A stretch of DNA of 64,000 nt from NCBI RefSeq assembly GCF_011090165.1, contig NZ_JAADJT010000010.1, positions 124,001-188,000 of the forward strand, in the 5' to 3' direction. The notes beneath the pieces were generated by a model that did not search any database, had not been told where the DNA came from, and saw nothing but the letters and a program-made list of their open reading frames with translations. Origin of the DNA: Duganella aceris. GTDB taxonomy: Bacteria; Pseudomonadota; Gammaproteobacteria; Burkholderiales; Burkholderiaceae_D. Shown in pieces: positions 18,929 through 27,744 of the stretch (positions are counted from its first letter, which is position 1; each line of letters starts with the position of its first letter). The translations under genes and the position numbers were made by a program.

Positions 18929-21652
18929 CTACAACCTTGCTTCCTCCGCCTCGGCACGGGTTTGCACCAATATTTTCTTGATCTCGGGGACGCAGGAACC
19001 GCAATTGCCGCCGGCTTTCAGGCAGGCCGTCACTTCCGGCACGGTCTTCAAGTCCTTCTCGACGATGGCTTGGCAGATCGTATTGCGTCCCACGCCGAAG
19101 CAGGAACACACGGTCGGCCCGGTGTCGGCGCCCTTCTCCACCGGCATGCCGACCAGCAGGCCGACGCGGTCGATTTCGCTCAGCTGATCCTTGACGAACA
19201 GGCTGGCCAGCCAGGCGCGCGGCGGCATGTCCTGGCGCGGCGACAGGAACAAACATTGTTCGATGCGGTCGTTCACCACATGCACGGCGCGGTACACGCC
19301 GGCGCTGCGGTCTTCGTATTCGAGCCAATCGGCTTCGGGATCGCGCACGGCCAGCAGCCCGCGCGCCCAGCCGCTGAAATCGTCGATGGTGTTGCGACCG
19401 GCCAGTTCGTAGCGCGCGAACTGGCGCCCCTGGACGCGGGTCCAATGCGCCACGCTGTCGAGATCCAGTTCGTCGCGGCTGAGGATGAAGCCGTGCCAGT
19501 TGACGCGGAACTGCTCGATGCGCACCGGCGTGTGCTTGAACTCCGGCTCGCCGGACACCGGATCGACCACCGGATTGACCAGCGCGCCCACGCGCGCGTC
19601 CGACGAGGTCTGGCCCGACCAGTGGATCGGCACGAAGATGCTGCCGCGCGGGATGCCGCCACCGTGCTGTACCCGCGCCACCATTGCGCCCCAGGCGGAG
19701 CTGACGCGCGCCAGTTCGCCTTCGCGCACGCCGTGCAGCAACGCGTCCTGCGGGTGCATGTCGACGAAGGACTCGGCGATGTGATCCGCCAGCGTGGCGG
19801 ATTTTCCGGTGCGCGTCATGGTGTGCCACTGGTCGCGCACGCGACCGGTATTGAGTGATAGCGGATATTCCTCGCTGACGGCGTGCATCGGCGCGCGCGG
19901 CGCGGTGGCGATGAACCGCGCCTTGCCGTCCGCATGCGCGAACACATGGTCCTTGAACAGGCGCGCCTCGACTTGCAGTTCGCCGGCGGCGGTGCGGCGC
20001 ACCGGCCACTGGATCGGCTCCAGGTCGTCGTACTCGCGATTGTCGAGGCCACCCAGGCCGGACATGTCGAACGCGCGCGGCACATCGCCGTGGGCGTTGC
20101 GGAAGCCGCTCAGGCGCGCGTGTTCGTCGAAGACTTCGCCGGCGCCGCCGAAGTCGAAGCCGCCGTAGCCCATGCGCTGTGCGAACAGCGAAATGATCTT
20201 CCAGTCCGGCAGCGCCTCGCCCGGTGCGGCCAGGAAGGCGCGCTGGCGCGAGATACGGCGCTCGGAGTTGGTGACGGTGCCGTCCTTCTCGCCCCAGCCC
20301 AGCGCCGGCAGCAGCACATCGGCGTAGGCGTTGGTGTCGGTGTTTTGCATGATATCGCTGGCGACCACCAGGTCGCACTTCTCCAGCGCGCGGCGCGCCT
20401 GGTCGGCGTCCGGCAGGCTGACGATGGGATTGGTGGCGATCACCCACACCGCCTTGACCTTGCCGTCCTCGATCGCCTTGAACAGATCGACCGCCTTCAG
20501 GCCCGGCTTGTCGGCGATCGCCGGCGAGTCCCAAAAGGTCTGCACCACATCGCGATGGTCGGCGCGTTCCAGGTCCATGTGCGCGGCCAGCATGTTGGCC
20601 AGACCGCCCACTTCACGACCGCCCATGGCGTTCGGCTGGCCGGTGATCGAGAACGGCCCCATGCCGGGCTTGCCGATCCGGCCGCCGATCAGGTGGCAGT
20701 TGATGATGGCGTTGACCTTGTCGGTGCCGGCTGACGACTGGTTCACGCCCATCGAATACGCGGTGATGGTCTTGCGTGTGGCGGCGAAGGCTTCGTAGAA
20801 CTCCATCAGCACCGCCAGTTCGATGCGGCAGATCTTCGCCACGGCAGCCGGATCGCTGCAATCGACGTTGGCGGTGGCCAGCGCGGCGTCGAAGCCGTTG
20901 GTGTGCTGCGCGATGAAGCGTGGATCAACCGCGCCGATGCGCGCCAGATAGCTCAGCAAGCCGTTGAACAGCCAGACATCGGTGCCCGCCTTGACCGGCA
21001 GGTGCAGGTCGGCCAGCTCGCAGGTCGCGGTGCGGCGCGGGTCGATCACTACCAGTTTCATCTCGGGCCGCGCCTCCTTCGCCTTCAGGATGCGCTGGAA
21101 CAGGATGGGATGGCACCACGCGGTGTTGGAACCGACCAGCACCACCATGTCGGCCAATTCCAGGTCGTCGTAGCACAGCGGCACCAGGTCTTCGCCGAAG
21201 GCGCGCTTGTAGCCCGCCACCGCCGACGACATGCACAGCCGCGAATTGGTGTCGATGTTGGCGCTGCCGATGTAGCCCTTCATCAGCTTGTTGGCGACGT
21301 AGTAGTCCTCAGTCAGCAGCTGGCCCGAGACGTATAGCGCCACCGCGTCCGGCCCGTGTTCGTCGATGATGGCGCGCCAGCCGTCGGCCACCTTGTCCAG
21401 CGCCTCGTCCCATGACACCCGGCGCAGGCCACCGGCGTCGCGCAGCTGCGGATACAGCAGGCGGCCGTCGAGGCCCACCGTTTCCCCCAGCGCGGAACCC
21501 TTGACGCACAGGCGCCCCTTGTTGGCGGGATGAAGCTTGTCGCCGGCGATGGCGATCACGCCGTCGGCCAGGGGTGTGGCCTGCACGCCGCAGCCGACGC
21601 CGCAATAGGCGCAGGTGGTGCGTACTGCGAGATGGTCGGTGGACAGGTTCAA
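18929..21652 (-). CDS. nasA: Assimilatory nitrate reductase, molybdopterin catalytic subunit
   Basis: 907 residues. Reduces nitrate to nitrite in the cytoplasm. The N-terminal CAYCGVGCG cysteines with the later GRLCVKG bind an iron-sulfur cluster. Molybdopterin-binding regions follow (GSNTAWCHPILFQR, GQPNAMGGREVGG). The C-terminal ~50 residues (CSCFGVGRN...CLKAGGNCGSCVPEIKK) form a BFD-like [2Fe-2S] domain that receives electrons. The only available start is a TTG at 21652; an in-frame TAG lies 12 to 14 bases upstream of it and no ATG precedes the cysteine cluster. Eighteen bases behind the FAD reductase gene and last of the narK-nirBD-nas run. Confidence 0.94.
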   Translation of the reverse strand: MNLSTDHLAVRTTCAYCGVGCGVQATPLADGVIAIAGDKLHPANKGRLCVKGSALGETVGLDGRLLYPQLRDAGGLRRVSWDEALDKVADGWRAIIDEHGPDAVALYVSGQLLTEDYYVANKLMKGYIGSANIDTNSRLCMSSAVAGYKRAFGEDLVPLCYDDLELADMVVLVGSNTAWCHPILFQRILKAKEARPEMKLVVIDPRRTATCELADLHLPVKAGTDVWLFNGLLSYLARIGAVDPRFIAQHTNGFDAALATANVDCSDPAAVAKICRIELAVLMEFYEAFAATRKTITAYSMGVNQSSAGTDKVNAIINCHLIGGRIGKPGMGPFSITGQPNAMGGREVGGLANMLAAHMDLERADHRDVVQTFWDSPAIADKPGLKAVDLFKAIEDGKVKAVWVIATNPIVSLPDADQARRALEKCDLVVASDIMQNTDTNAYADVLLPALGWGEKDGTVTNSERRISRQRAFLAAPGEALPDWKIISLFAQRMGYGGFDFGGAGEVFDEHARLSGFRNAHGDVPRAFDMSGLGGLDNREYDDLEPIQWPVRRTAAGELQVEARLFKDHVFAHADGKARFIATAPRAPMHAVSEEYPLSLNTGRVRDQWHTMTRTGKSATLADHIAESFVDMHPQDALLHGVREGELARVSSAWGAMVARVQHGGGIPRGSIFVPIHWSGQTSSDARVGALVNPVVDPVSGEPEFKHTPVRIEQFRVNWHGFILSRDELDLDSVAHWTRVQGRQFARYELAGRNTIDDFSGWARGLLAVRDPEADWLEYEDRSAGVYRAVHVVNDRIEQCLFLSPRQDMPPRAWLASLFVKDQLSEIDRVGLLVGMPVEKGADTGPTVCSCFGVGRNTICQAIVEKDLKTVPEVTACLKAGGNCGSCVPEIKKILVQTRAEAEEARL

Positions 21653-21670
21653 GATGCTTGCTCGCTAAAA

Positions 21671-22885
21671 TCAGGCGACGCGCGCGGACAGCGCCTCGCC
21701 GAACAACAGGTTTTGCCGGATCGGCGCGATGTCGGTGCGGTTCTGGATCAAGCCAAAGTACCACGGCCCGTCCTTGACGTCACCATACAGCACGGCGCCG
21801 GTGACGCGATTATCCTTCAGCACCAGCCGCTTGTAGACGCCGCGCCGCGCGTCGCGCAGCACCAGGTCTTCGCTGCCCTCGCCGCCGATGAAGTCCCCGA
21901 CCGAATACAGGTCGACGCCGGTGACCTTCAGCCGCGTCGGCGAGGTTTGCTGCACGTAGCGGCGCACGCCGGCGCCGGCGAGGTGGGCGCCGCAGACGCG
22001 CGCCTGGTCCCAGATCGGTGCCACCAGGCCGAAGGTGGCGCTGCGGTGCTGCACGCACTCGCCCACCGCGTAGACGCGCGGATCGTAGGTTTGCAGTGTG
22101 TCGTCGACGACGATGGCGCGCTCGCAATGCAGGCCGGCGGATTTCGCCAGCTCGATGTTCGGGCGCACGCCGGCGGTCATCACCACCAGGTCAGCCGGGA
22201 TGGTCGCGCCATCCTTGAAGCGCACGGCCGTGACGCGCTCCGGGCCGACGATTTCCTCGGTCTGCGCGTTCATCATGAAGGTCAGGCCCTTGGCCTCCAG
22301 CGCTTTTTGCAGCAACAGCGCGGCCGGCTTGTCGAGCTGCTGGTTCATCAGGGCGTCGCCGACGTGCACCACCGTCACCGACATGCCCTGGCGTTGCAGG
22401 CCATTGGCCGCTTCCAGCCCAAGCAGTCCGCCGCCGATGACCACCGCGTGACGGTGATTGCGCGCCATCGCCAGCATGGTTTCCACGTCCTGGATATCGC
22501 GGAAGGCCAGCACATTGTGCAGCTGGTGGCCCGGCACCGGAATGATGAAAGGCTTGGAGCCGGTGGCGATCAGCAGGCGGTCGTAATGCACCTCCAGGCC
22601 GGAGCGGGCGCGCACAATGCGCTTGCGGCGGTCGATATGCTCGACCGGATCACCGGCATGCAGCGTGATGCCATGCTGGACGTACCACTCGCGGGTATTG
22701 AGCATGATGTCTTCCATGCTCTTCTCGCCCGCCAGCACCGGCGACAGCAGGATGCGATTGTAGTTACCGTGCGGCTCGGCGCCGAACACGGTGATGTCGT
22801 ACATGTCCGGCGCCAGCTTGTGCAGCTCCTCGACCGTGCGCATGCCGGCCATGCCGTTGCCGATCACGACCAGCGACGGTTTCAT
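21671..22885 (-). CDS. nasC: FAD/NAD(P)-dependent reductase, probable electron donor for nitrate reductase (NasC-like)
   Basis: 404 residues resembling only the flavin module of NirB. There is an N-terminal FAD fold (VVIGNGMAGMRTVEEL), an NAD fold near residue 145 (VVIGGGLLGLEAANGL) and ATG-type motifs (LIATGSKP). It has no siroheme or BFD domain. Between nirD and nasA it most likely passes NADH electrons to the BFD domain of NasA. The ATG at 22885 overlaps the nirD stop (ATGA); the longer frame to 22960 is spurious. Confidence 0.84.
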   Translation of the reverse strand: MKPSLVVIGNGMAGMRTVEELHKLAPDMYDITVFGAEPHGNYNRILLSPVLAGEKSMEDIMLNTREWYVQHGITLHAGDPVEHIDRRKRIVRARSGLEVHYDRLLIATGSKPFIIPVPGHQLHNVLAFRDIQDVETMLAMARNHRHAVVIGGGLLGLEAANGLQRQGMSVTVVHVGDALMNQQLDKPAALLLQKALEAKGLTFMMNAQTEEIVGPERVTAVRFKDGATIPADLVVMTAGVRPNIELAKSAGLHCERAIVVDDTLQTYDPRVYAVGECVQHRSATFGLVAPIWDQARVCGAHLAGAGVRRYVQQTSPTRLKVTGVDLYSVGDFIGGEGSEDLVLRDARRGVYKRLVLKDNRVTGAVLYGDVKDGPWYFGLIQNRTDIAPIRQNLLFGEALSARVA

Positions 22886-23229
22886 AGGCCGACCCAGACC
22901 TTGCCGTCCTCGATGCGCGCCGGATAGGTGCCCACCGAATGCTCCGGCGCTTCCAGGCACTCGCCCGTCTGCAGGTCGAAGTGCTGCTTGTAGATCGGCG
23001 AGGCCACCACGATGCGCTCCCCGACGCTGCCCACCAGCCCGCGCGACAGCACCGCCGCTTCGGAATTCGGGTCGTAGTTATCGATGGCGAACACGCGGCT
23101 GCCGCCGTCGTCCACATGGAACACCGCGACCTGCACATCGTTCAGCAAGGCGCAGACGCCGGTGTTGGGCACGATGTCGTCCAGGTCGCAGACGGCGATC
23201 CATTTATCGGTTTGAATATCGCGATGCAT
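22882..23229 (-). CDS. nirD: Nitrite reductase (NADH) small subunit
   Basis: 115 residues of the NirD family, a Rieske-like beta fold (VFAIDNYDPNSEAAVLSRGLVG, SPIYKQHFDLQTGECLE) in which the cluster-binding Cys/His pairs of true Rieske proteins are absent, as is normal for NirD. It supports NirB in six-electron reduction of nitrite to ammonium. Nine bases downstream of nirB, with a four-base overlap with the next gene. Confidence 0.93.
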   Translation of the reverse strand: MHRDIQTDKWIAVCDLDDIVPNTGVCALLNDVQVAVFHVDDGGSRVFAIDNYDPNSEAAVLSRGLVGSVGERIVVASPIYKQHFDLQTGECLEAPEHSVGTYPARIEDGKVWVGL

Positions 23230-23238
23230 ATCTGCTCC

Positions 23239-25764
23239 TCAAACTACTGCAATAGGAATCACGCGCTTGCGCTCTTCGATGGTGGCCGGGCGGATCTGGC
23301 CGCGCTCTTCCATGAACAGCACGTTCTCATCGGCCTTGTCGCTGTTGACGAAGGTGCGGAAGCGCTTGCGCGTCTCCGGATTCTCGACCGCCTCCTTCCA
23401 CTCGCACGCGTAGGTGTCGACCACGTGCTGCATGTCCGCTTCCAGCTCGGCGGCGATGCCCAGCTTGTCCTTCACCACCACCTGCTTCAGGTAATCCAGG
23501 CCGCCTTCCAGGTTCTCGCGCCAGGTGCTGGTACGTTGCAGGCGGTCGCCGGTTCGGCTGTAGAACATCAGGAAGCGGTCGATGTACTTGACCAGCGTTT
23601 CTTTGTCCAATTCCGTCGCCAGCAGTTCGGCGTGACGCGGCTTCATGCCGCCGTTGCCGCAGACGTACAGGTTCCAGCCCTTGTCGGTGGCGATGATGCC
23701 GACGTCCTTGCCTTGCGCCTCGGCGCACTCGCGGGTGCAGCCGGAGACGCCGAACTTGATCTTGTGCGGCGTGCGCAGGCCCTTGTAGCGGTTCTCCAGT
23801 TCGATGGCAAGTCCGATCGAGTCATCGACGCCGTAACGGCACCAGGTCGAGCCGACGCAGGACTTCACGGTGCGCAGCGACTTGCCGTAGGCGTGGCCGG
23901 ATTCGAAGCCGGCGGCGATCAGCTCTTCCCAGATCAGCGGTAGCTGATCGACGCGCGCGCCGAACAGATCGACCCGCGCACCGCCTGTGATCTTGGTGTA
24001 CAGCTTGTACTTCTTGGCCACCATGCCGACCGCGATCAGGCCGTCGGCGGTGACTTCGCCGCCCGGCATGCGCGGCACCACCGAGTAGGTGCCGTCCTTC
24101 TGGATGTTACCGAGGAAGTAGTCGTTGGTATCCTGCAGGCTGGCGTGCTCCTTCTTCAGCACGAAATCGTTCCATACGTTGGCCAGGATGTTGGCGGCCA
24201 GCGGTTTGCACACGTCGCAACCGAGACCCTTGCCGTGCTTGTGCAGCAGATCGCCGAAGCTCTTGATCTGGCCTACTTTGACGAGGTGGAAAATCTCCTG
24301 ACGCGAATAGGCGAAGTGTTCGCAGACATGGTTGTTGACTTCCATGCCGTGCTTCTTCATCTCGGCCTTCATGATCTGCGTCACCAGCGGCACGCAGCCG
24401 CCGCACGAGGTGCCGGCGCCGGTGCAGCTTTTCAGTTCGCCGATGGTGGTCATGCCGCCGGCCACCGCCGCGCACAGCGCGCCTTTGGAGACGTCGTTGC
24501 AAGAACAGATCTGCGCGCCATCCGGCAGCGCGTCGACGCCCAACGCAGGCTTCGCGGCGCCGTCGGACTGCGGCAGGATCAGGAACTCCGGCGATTCCGG
24601 CAGCTCGATTTTGTTCAGCATCATTTGCAGCAGCGTGCCATATTCGGCGGCGTCGCCCACCATGACGCCGCCCAGCAGGTATTTGCCGCAGTCGGAAACC
24701 ACGATCTTCTTGTAGATCTGTTTGCGTTCGTCGGTGAACTGGTAGGAGCGGCTGCCGGCGACGTTGCCGTGCGGGTCGCCGATGCTGGCCACGTCCACGC
24801 CCATCAGTTTCAGCTTGGTGCTCATGTCGGCGCCGGCGAATTCCGCCGCCTCGCCCAACATGTGCTTGGCCGCGACGCGCGCCATCTCGTAGCCCGGCGC
24901 CACCAGGCCGAAGATCAAGCCGCCCCACAGCGCGCACTCGCCAATGGCGTAGACGTCCGGGTCCGAGGTGACGCAGTTGTTATTGATTTCAATGCCGCCG
25001 CGCGGGCCGATGGTCAGGCCGCTCTCGCGCGCCAGCATGTCGCGCGGGCGGATGCCGGCCGAGAACACGATCATGTCGGCATCCAGGTGGCCGCCGTCGG
25101 CGAACTGCATGCGGTGCGTGCCGTCTTCGCCGTCGATGATGGCGGTGGTGTTTTTTCCGGTGTGGACGGTGACGCCCAGTTCTTCGATCTTCCGGCGCAG
25201 CACGCGCGCGCCGCCGTCGTCGACCTGCACCGCCATCAGGCGCGGCGAGAACTCGACCACGTGAGTGTCCAGTTTCATGTCGCGCAGCGCCTTGGCGCAT
25301 TCGAGGCCCAGCAGGCCGCCGCCGATCACCACACCGGTCTTCGAGCGGTTGCCGCATTCGAGCATCGCTTCCAGGTCTTCGATGGTGCGGTAGACGAAGC
25401 AGTCCTTGCGCTCCTTGCCCGGCAGCGGCGGCACGAAGGGATACGAGCCGGTGGCGATCACCAGCTTGTCGTAGGCCAGCACATTGCCGTCGGCGATGGT
25501 GACCGTCTTCGCCTTCAGGTCGATGTTGGTGGCGCGGGTGTTCAGGCGCAGCACCATATCGTCGCGTTCGAAGAAGCCGGGCTTCACCAGCGTCAGGTCG
25601 TCGGCCGATTTACCGGAGAAGAACTCGGACAAGTGCACGCGGTCGTAGGCCGGGCGCGGCTCCTCGCACAGGACCGTGACCTGCAGGTTGGCGGCGCCGC
25701 TGTTGGCCAGGCTTTCGAGGAATTTGTGGCCGACCATGCCGTGGCCGATGACGATGATTTTCAT
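23239..25764 (-). CDS. nirB: Nitrite reductase (NADH) large subunit
   Basis: 841 residues. Order: FAD and NAD folds (VIGHGMVGHKFLE; VVIGGGLLGLECAKAL), a BFD-like [2Fe-2S] domain (CSCNDVSKGALC...CGGCVPLV), a nitrite/sulfite-reductase ferredoxin-like domain, then the siroheme-[4Fe-4S] motifs CVGSTWC and SGCTREC near the C-terminus. Makes ammonium from nitrite with NADH in the cytoplasm. The siroheme gene cobA is about 2.4 kb away in the companion nitrate operon. Confidence 0.95.
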   Translation of the reverse strand: MKIIVIGHGMVGHKFLESLANSGAANLQVTVLCEEPRPAYDRVHLSEFFSGKSADDLTLVKPGFFERDDMVLRLNTRATNIDLKAKTVTIADGNVLAYDKLVIATGSYPFVPPLPGKERKDCFVYRTIEDLEAMLECGNRSKTGVVIGGGLLGLECAKALRDMKLDTHVVEFSPRLMAVQVDDGGARVLRRKIEELGVTVHTGKNTTAIIDGEDGTHRMQFADGGHLDADMIVFSAGIRPRDMLARESGLTIGPRGGIEINNNCVTSDPDVYAIGECALWGGLIFGLVAPGYEMARVAAKHMLGEAAEFAGADMSTKLKLMGVDVASIGDPHGNVAGSRSYQFTDERKQIYKKIVVSDCGKYLLGGVMVGDAAEYGTLLQMMLNKIELPESPEFLILPQSDGAAKPALGVDALPDGAQICSCNDVSKGALCAAVAGGMTTIGELKSCTGAGTSCGGCVPLVTQIMKAEMKKHGMEVNNHVCEHFAYSRQEIFHLVKVGQIKSFGDLLHKHGKGLGCDVCKPLAANILANVWNDFVLKKEHASLQDTNDYFLGNIQKDGTYSVVPRMPGGEVTADGLIAVGMVAKKYKLYTKITGGARVDLFGARVDQLPLIWEELIAAGFESGHAYGKSLRTVKSCVGSTWCRYGVDDSIGLAIELENRYKGLRTPHKIKFGVSGCTRECAEAQGKDVGIIATDKGWNLYVCGNGGMKPRHAELLATELDKETLVKYIDRFLMFYSRTGDRLQRTSTWRENLEGGLDYLKQVVVKDKLGIAAELEADMQHVVDTYACEWKEAVENPETRKRFRTFVNSDKADENVLFMEERGQIRPATIEERKRVIPIAVV

Positions 25765-25777
25765 GATGCGTATTCCT

Positions 25778-27085
25778 TTAGGCTGCCAGTTTGGTGGCGA
25801 TTGCGGATTCTTCGACGGCGCTACTGCCGAAGCGCGCGGCCAGCGCGCACAGGGCGGAGATGGCGACCAGGATGCCGAGGATGCTCAGCGTCTGTTGCGT
25901 ATTGCCGGTGCCTTTCATCAGGAAGCCGGCGGCCACCGCGCCGACATTGCCGCCGGCGCCGATGATGCCGGCCACGCCGCCCAGTGCGCGCTTGTCGATG
26001 AACGGGACCACGGCGTAGGTGGCGCCGCATGCCATGTGGGTGAACAGGCCGAAGAACAGCATCGCGGCGATCGCCAGCATCGCGCTGCCGGCATGGGCGA
26101 ACATCAGCAGGCCGGCGCCTTCGCCGAGCATCAGCACGAACAGCAGCGTAACGCGGTTATTCAGGTTGCCGCCGGCGGCGAATTTGTCCGATGCCCAGCC
26201 GCCCAGCGCGCGGGCGAACAGCGCCAGCAAGCCGAAGCTGCCGGCGGCCATGCCGGCCTGGCCCAGCGTCAGGTGGAACTGGTCGACGTAGTAGATGGCG
26301 GCGATGTTGTGGATGAAGATCTCGATGCCGAAGCAGGCGCCGTAGGTGATGAACAGCAGCCATACGCGGTAGTTGGTGGCGGCCAGCTTGAAGCTCTCCC
26401 AACCGCCTTTCTTGCCGCCTCCGTCGATGGCGATGCCGGCGGCGCGCAGTTCGCTGAAATTCCCTTGCGGGCAGTCCTGCGTGTAGCGGTAGTAGACGCC
26501 GGCCATGACGATCATCAGCACGCCCGGCACGATCAGCGCGGCGCGCCAGCCGAAGGTTTCGCTCACACCCAGCATGACCATGGCGGTCATCAGCAGCGGC
26601 ATCACGGCTTGCGCCACGCCGCCGCCGGCGTTGCCCCAGCCTGCGGCGGCGGCGTTGGCGGTGCCGACCACTTTGGGCGCGAACATCACCGAGGTATGGT
26701 ACTGCGTGATGACGAAGCTGGCGCCGGCGGCGCCGATGCCGAGGCGGAAGAACAGGAAGCTCTCGTAGCTCTGCGCGAAGGCGACGCCTATTACTGGGAT
26801 GGAGCCCAGCAGCAGCAAGCCGGTGTAGGTTTTGCGCGGGCCGAAGTGGTCGCACAGCGGACCGACCACCAGCCGCACGAGGATCGTGATGGCGACGGCG
26901 GCGATGTTGATGTTGGCGATCTGCGCGACGCTGAGGCCAAATTCGCCTTTAATCACCGGCATCAGCGGCGCGCAGGCGAACCAGGCGAAGAAGCAGACGA
27001 AGAACGCCATCCAGGTCAGGTGGAACGCGCGCATCTGCGGCGTTGAGATCGAAAAGAGCTTGATGCTGTTAGCTTTGCTGGCCAT
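25778..27085 (-). CDS. narK: Nitrate/nitrite transporter, MFS NarK/NasA family
   Basis: 435 residues with 12 hydrophobic segments. The nitrate-signature regions are AAGWGNAGGGVAQAVMP and, in the second half, GVAGIIGAGGNVGAVAAGF. It imports nitrate and may exchange nitrite across the inner membrane. First gene of the assimilation operon: its leader carries a sigma54 promoter, two ANTAR-type hairpins and a terminator that ends about 17 bases before the ATG. A second, ABC-type nitrate importer is encoded by the partner operon. Confidence 0.93.
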   Translation of the reverse strand: MASKANSIKLFSISTPQMRAFHLTWMAFFVCFFAWFACAPLMPVIKGEFGLSVAQIANINIAAVAITILVRLVVGPLCDHFGPRKTYTGLLLLGSIPVIGVAFAQSYESFLFFRLGIGAAGASFVITQYHTSVMFAPKVVGTANAAAAGWGNAGGGVAQAVMPLLMTAMVMLGVSETFGWRAALIVPGVLMIVMAGVYYRYTQDCPQGNFSELRAAGIAIDGGGKKGGWESFKLAATNYRVWLLFITYGACFGIEIFIHNIAAIYYVDQFHLTLGQAGMAAGSFGLLALFARALGGWASDKFAAGGNLNNRVTLLFVLMLGEGAGLLMFAHAGSAMLAIAAMLFFGLFTHMACGATYAVVPFIDKRALGGVAGIIGAGGNVGAVAAGFLMKGTGNTQQTLSILGILVAISALCALAARFGSSAVEESAIATKLAA

Positions 27086-27101
27086 TGTTTATCCCGTTCA
27101 G

Positions 27102-27158
27102 AAAACAAAAAGGCGTCCGCACAACCAAGGTCTCAAAAGACCGGGTTGGGCGGACGCC
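27102..27158 (-). terminator. Leader attenuator terminator upstream of narK
   Basis: On the minus strand a 9-bp outer stem (GGCGTCCGC with GCGGACGCC) encloses a nested stem (GGTCT-TTTG-AGACC) and is followed by TTTTTGTTTT. It ends about 17 bases before the narK ATG, inside the 5' untranslated RNA, so transcription should stop there unless an antiterminator acts. Confidence 0.9.
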
Positions 27159-27167
27159 GTTGTCCTG

Positions 27168-27227
27168 CCAGTCCGTCTTTGGACCAGCGTATAAATTCGT
27201 TTCGGGGGAATCGCCGTTGACTCCTTA
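27168..27227 (-). promoter_or_regulatory. ANTAR-type dual-hexaloop RNA element in the narK leader
   Basis: Two hairpins precede the attenuator. P1 (27207-27224) has a 6-bp stem GGAGTC/GATTCC with loop AACGGC. P2 (27168-27187) has about 7 bp around GTCC/GGAC with loop AAAGAC. Both loops have A at position 1 and G at position 4, the recognition rule known for ANTAR proteins such as NasR and EutV. The predicted sigma54 transcript starts near 27227, directly before P1. NasT, encoded at 32890-33513, is the obvious ligand. Confidence 0.85.
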
Positions 27228-27237
27228 TCCTCTGTAG

Positions 27238-27254
27238 TGCAAGAGCCGTGCCAG
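27238..27254 (-). promoter_or_regulatory. Sigma54 promoter of the narK-nirBD-nasA operon
   Basis: Minus-strand CTGGCACGGCTCTTGCA matches the -24/-12 consensus (TGGCACG, four bases, TTGCA) without mismatch. The -12 C is at 27239, which puts the start near 27227. Sigma54 control implies nitrogen limitation sensed through NtrC. Confidence 0.9.
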
Positions 27255-27272
27255 AGCGGCCAGCATCGCGCC

Positions 27273-27283
27273 ACAGAGGGAGA
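27273..27283 (-). promoter_or_regulatory. TCTCCCTCTGT box upstream of the narK sigma54 promoter
   Basis: This minus-strand 11-mer also occurs upstream of the nrtA sigma54 promoter at 32795-32805. It ends 18 bases before the narK promoter element and 8 before the nrtA one, a difference of about one DNA helical turn. It is not a known consensus to me; a protein-binding or bend site is possible. Confidence 0.35.
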
Positions 27284-27338
27284 TTGGGGAAATCGGCGCG
27301 CCAACGCTGCGGCGCGGTGCGATGTGGCGGTGCATAAT

Positions 27339-27353
27339 GCACGCTATCGGTGC
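27339..27353. promoter_or_regulatory. Candidate NtrC enhancer site (GCACC-N5-CGTGC type)
   Basis: The plus strand reads GCACGCTATCGGTGC and the minus strand GCACCGATAGCGTGC, a dyad with nine of ten arm bases fitting the NtrC half-site pattern GCACC...GGTGC. It lies about 110 bases upstream of the predicted narK transcript start, a normal enhancer distance. A perfect TGCATAATGCA palindrome (27331-27341) overlaps it. The gap from 27086 to 27396 otherwise holds only the narK control elements. Confidence 0.45.
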
Positions 27354-27396
27354 GCATTGACGGTGCATCGTTCGTCCACCATCACGGGAGTCAGTC

Positions 27397-27744
27397 TTGA
27401 AACGTACCCTGCTCTGTATGTCGCTTTTGCTTGGCATGTCGCTCGCGCGCGCGGCGACGCTCACCACGCCCTCGTTCATCGTCGAGGTGACGGTCAACTG
27501 CGAGGAAGGCAATGTCACGTGCGACGACGTCGGCTACGTCGGCACCAGCAAGAAGACCGGCAAGCGCATCAAGCTGCACGGCAAGACGATGCACACGCTG
27601 TGCGCCGACGGCGTGACGCCATGCCGATTCCTCGGCTACGAATTCCGCAACGGGAAAACCAATTACCAGGTTTTGGACGACGGAACGCTGCTGGTCGTGC
27701 AGGGCAAGAAAACGCTGCTCAATGAAAAAGGCGAATGGCAGTGA
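27397..27744 (+). CDS. Small exported protein of unknown function
   Basis: 115 residues from a TTG at 27397, six bases after GGGAG. The N-terminus (MKRTLLCMSLLLGMSLARA) is a clear cleavable signal peptide, so the mature ~96-residue protein should be periplasmic or secreted. It holds four cysteines (VNCEEGNVTCDD, LCADGVTPCRF) that could form two disulfides, and a lysine-rich centre. I do not recognise the family. Its end overlaps the DUF1801 gene by ten bases, and it is divergent from narK. Confidence 0.7.
   Translation: MKRTLLCMSLLLGMSLARAATLTTPSFIVEVTVNCEEGNVTCDDVGYVGTSKKTGKRIKLHGKTMHTLCADGVTPCRFLGYEFRNGKTNYQVLDDGTLLVVQGKKTLLNEKGEWQ

Noticed and set aside
22018..23138. Short Cys/Arg-rich frames around nirD
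   Set aside because: They overlap the conserved nirD and reductase reading frames and have no start signals.
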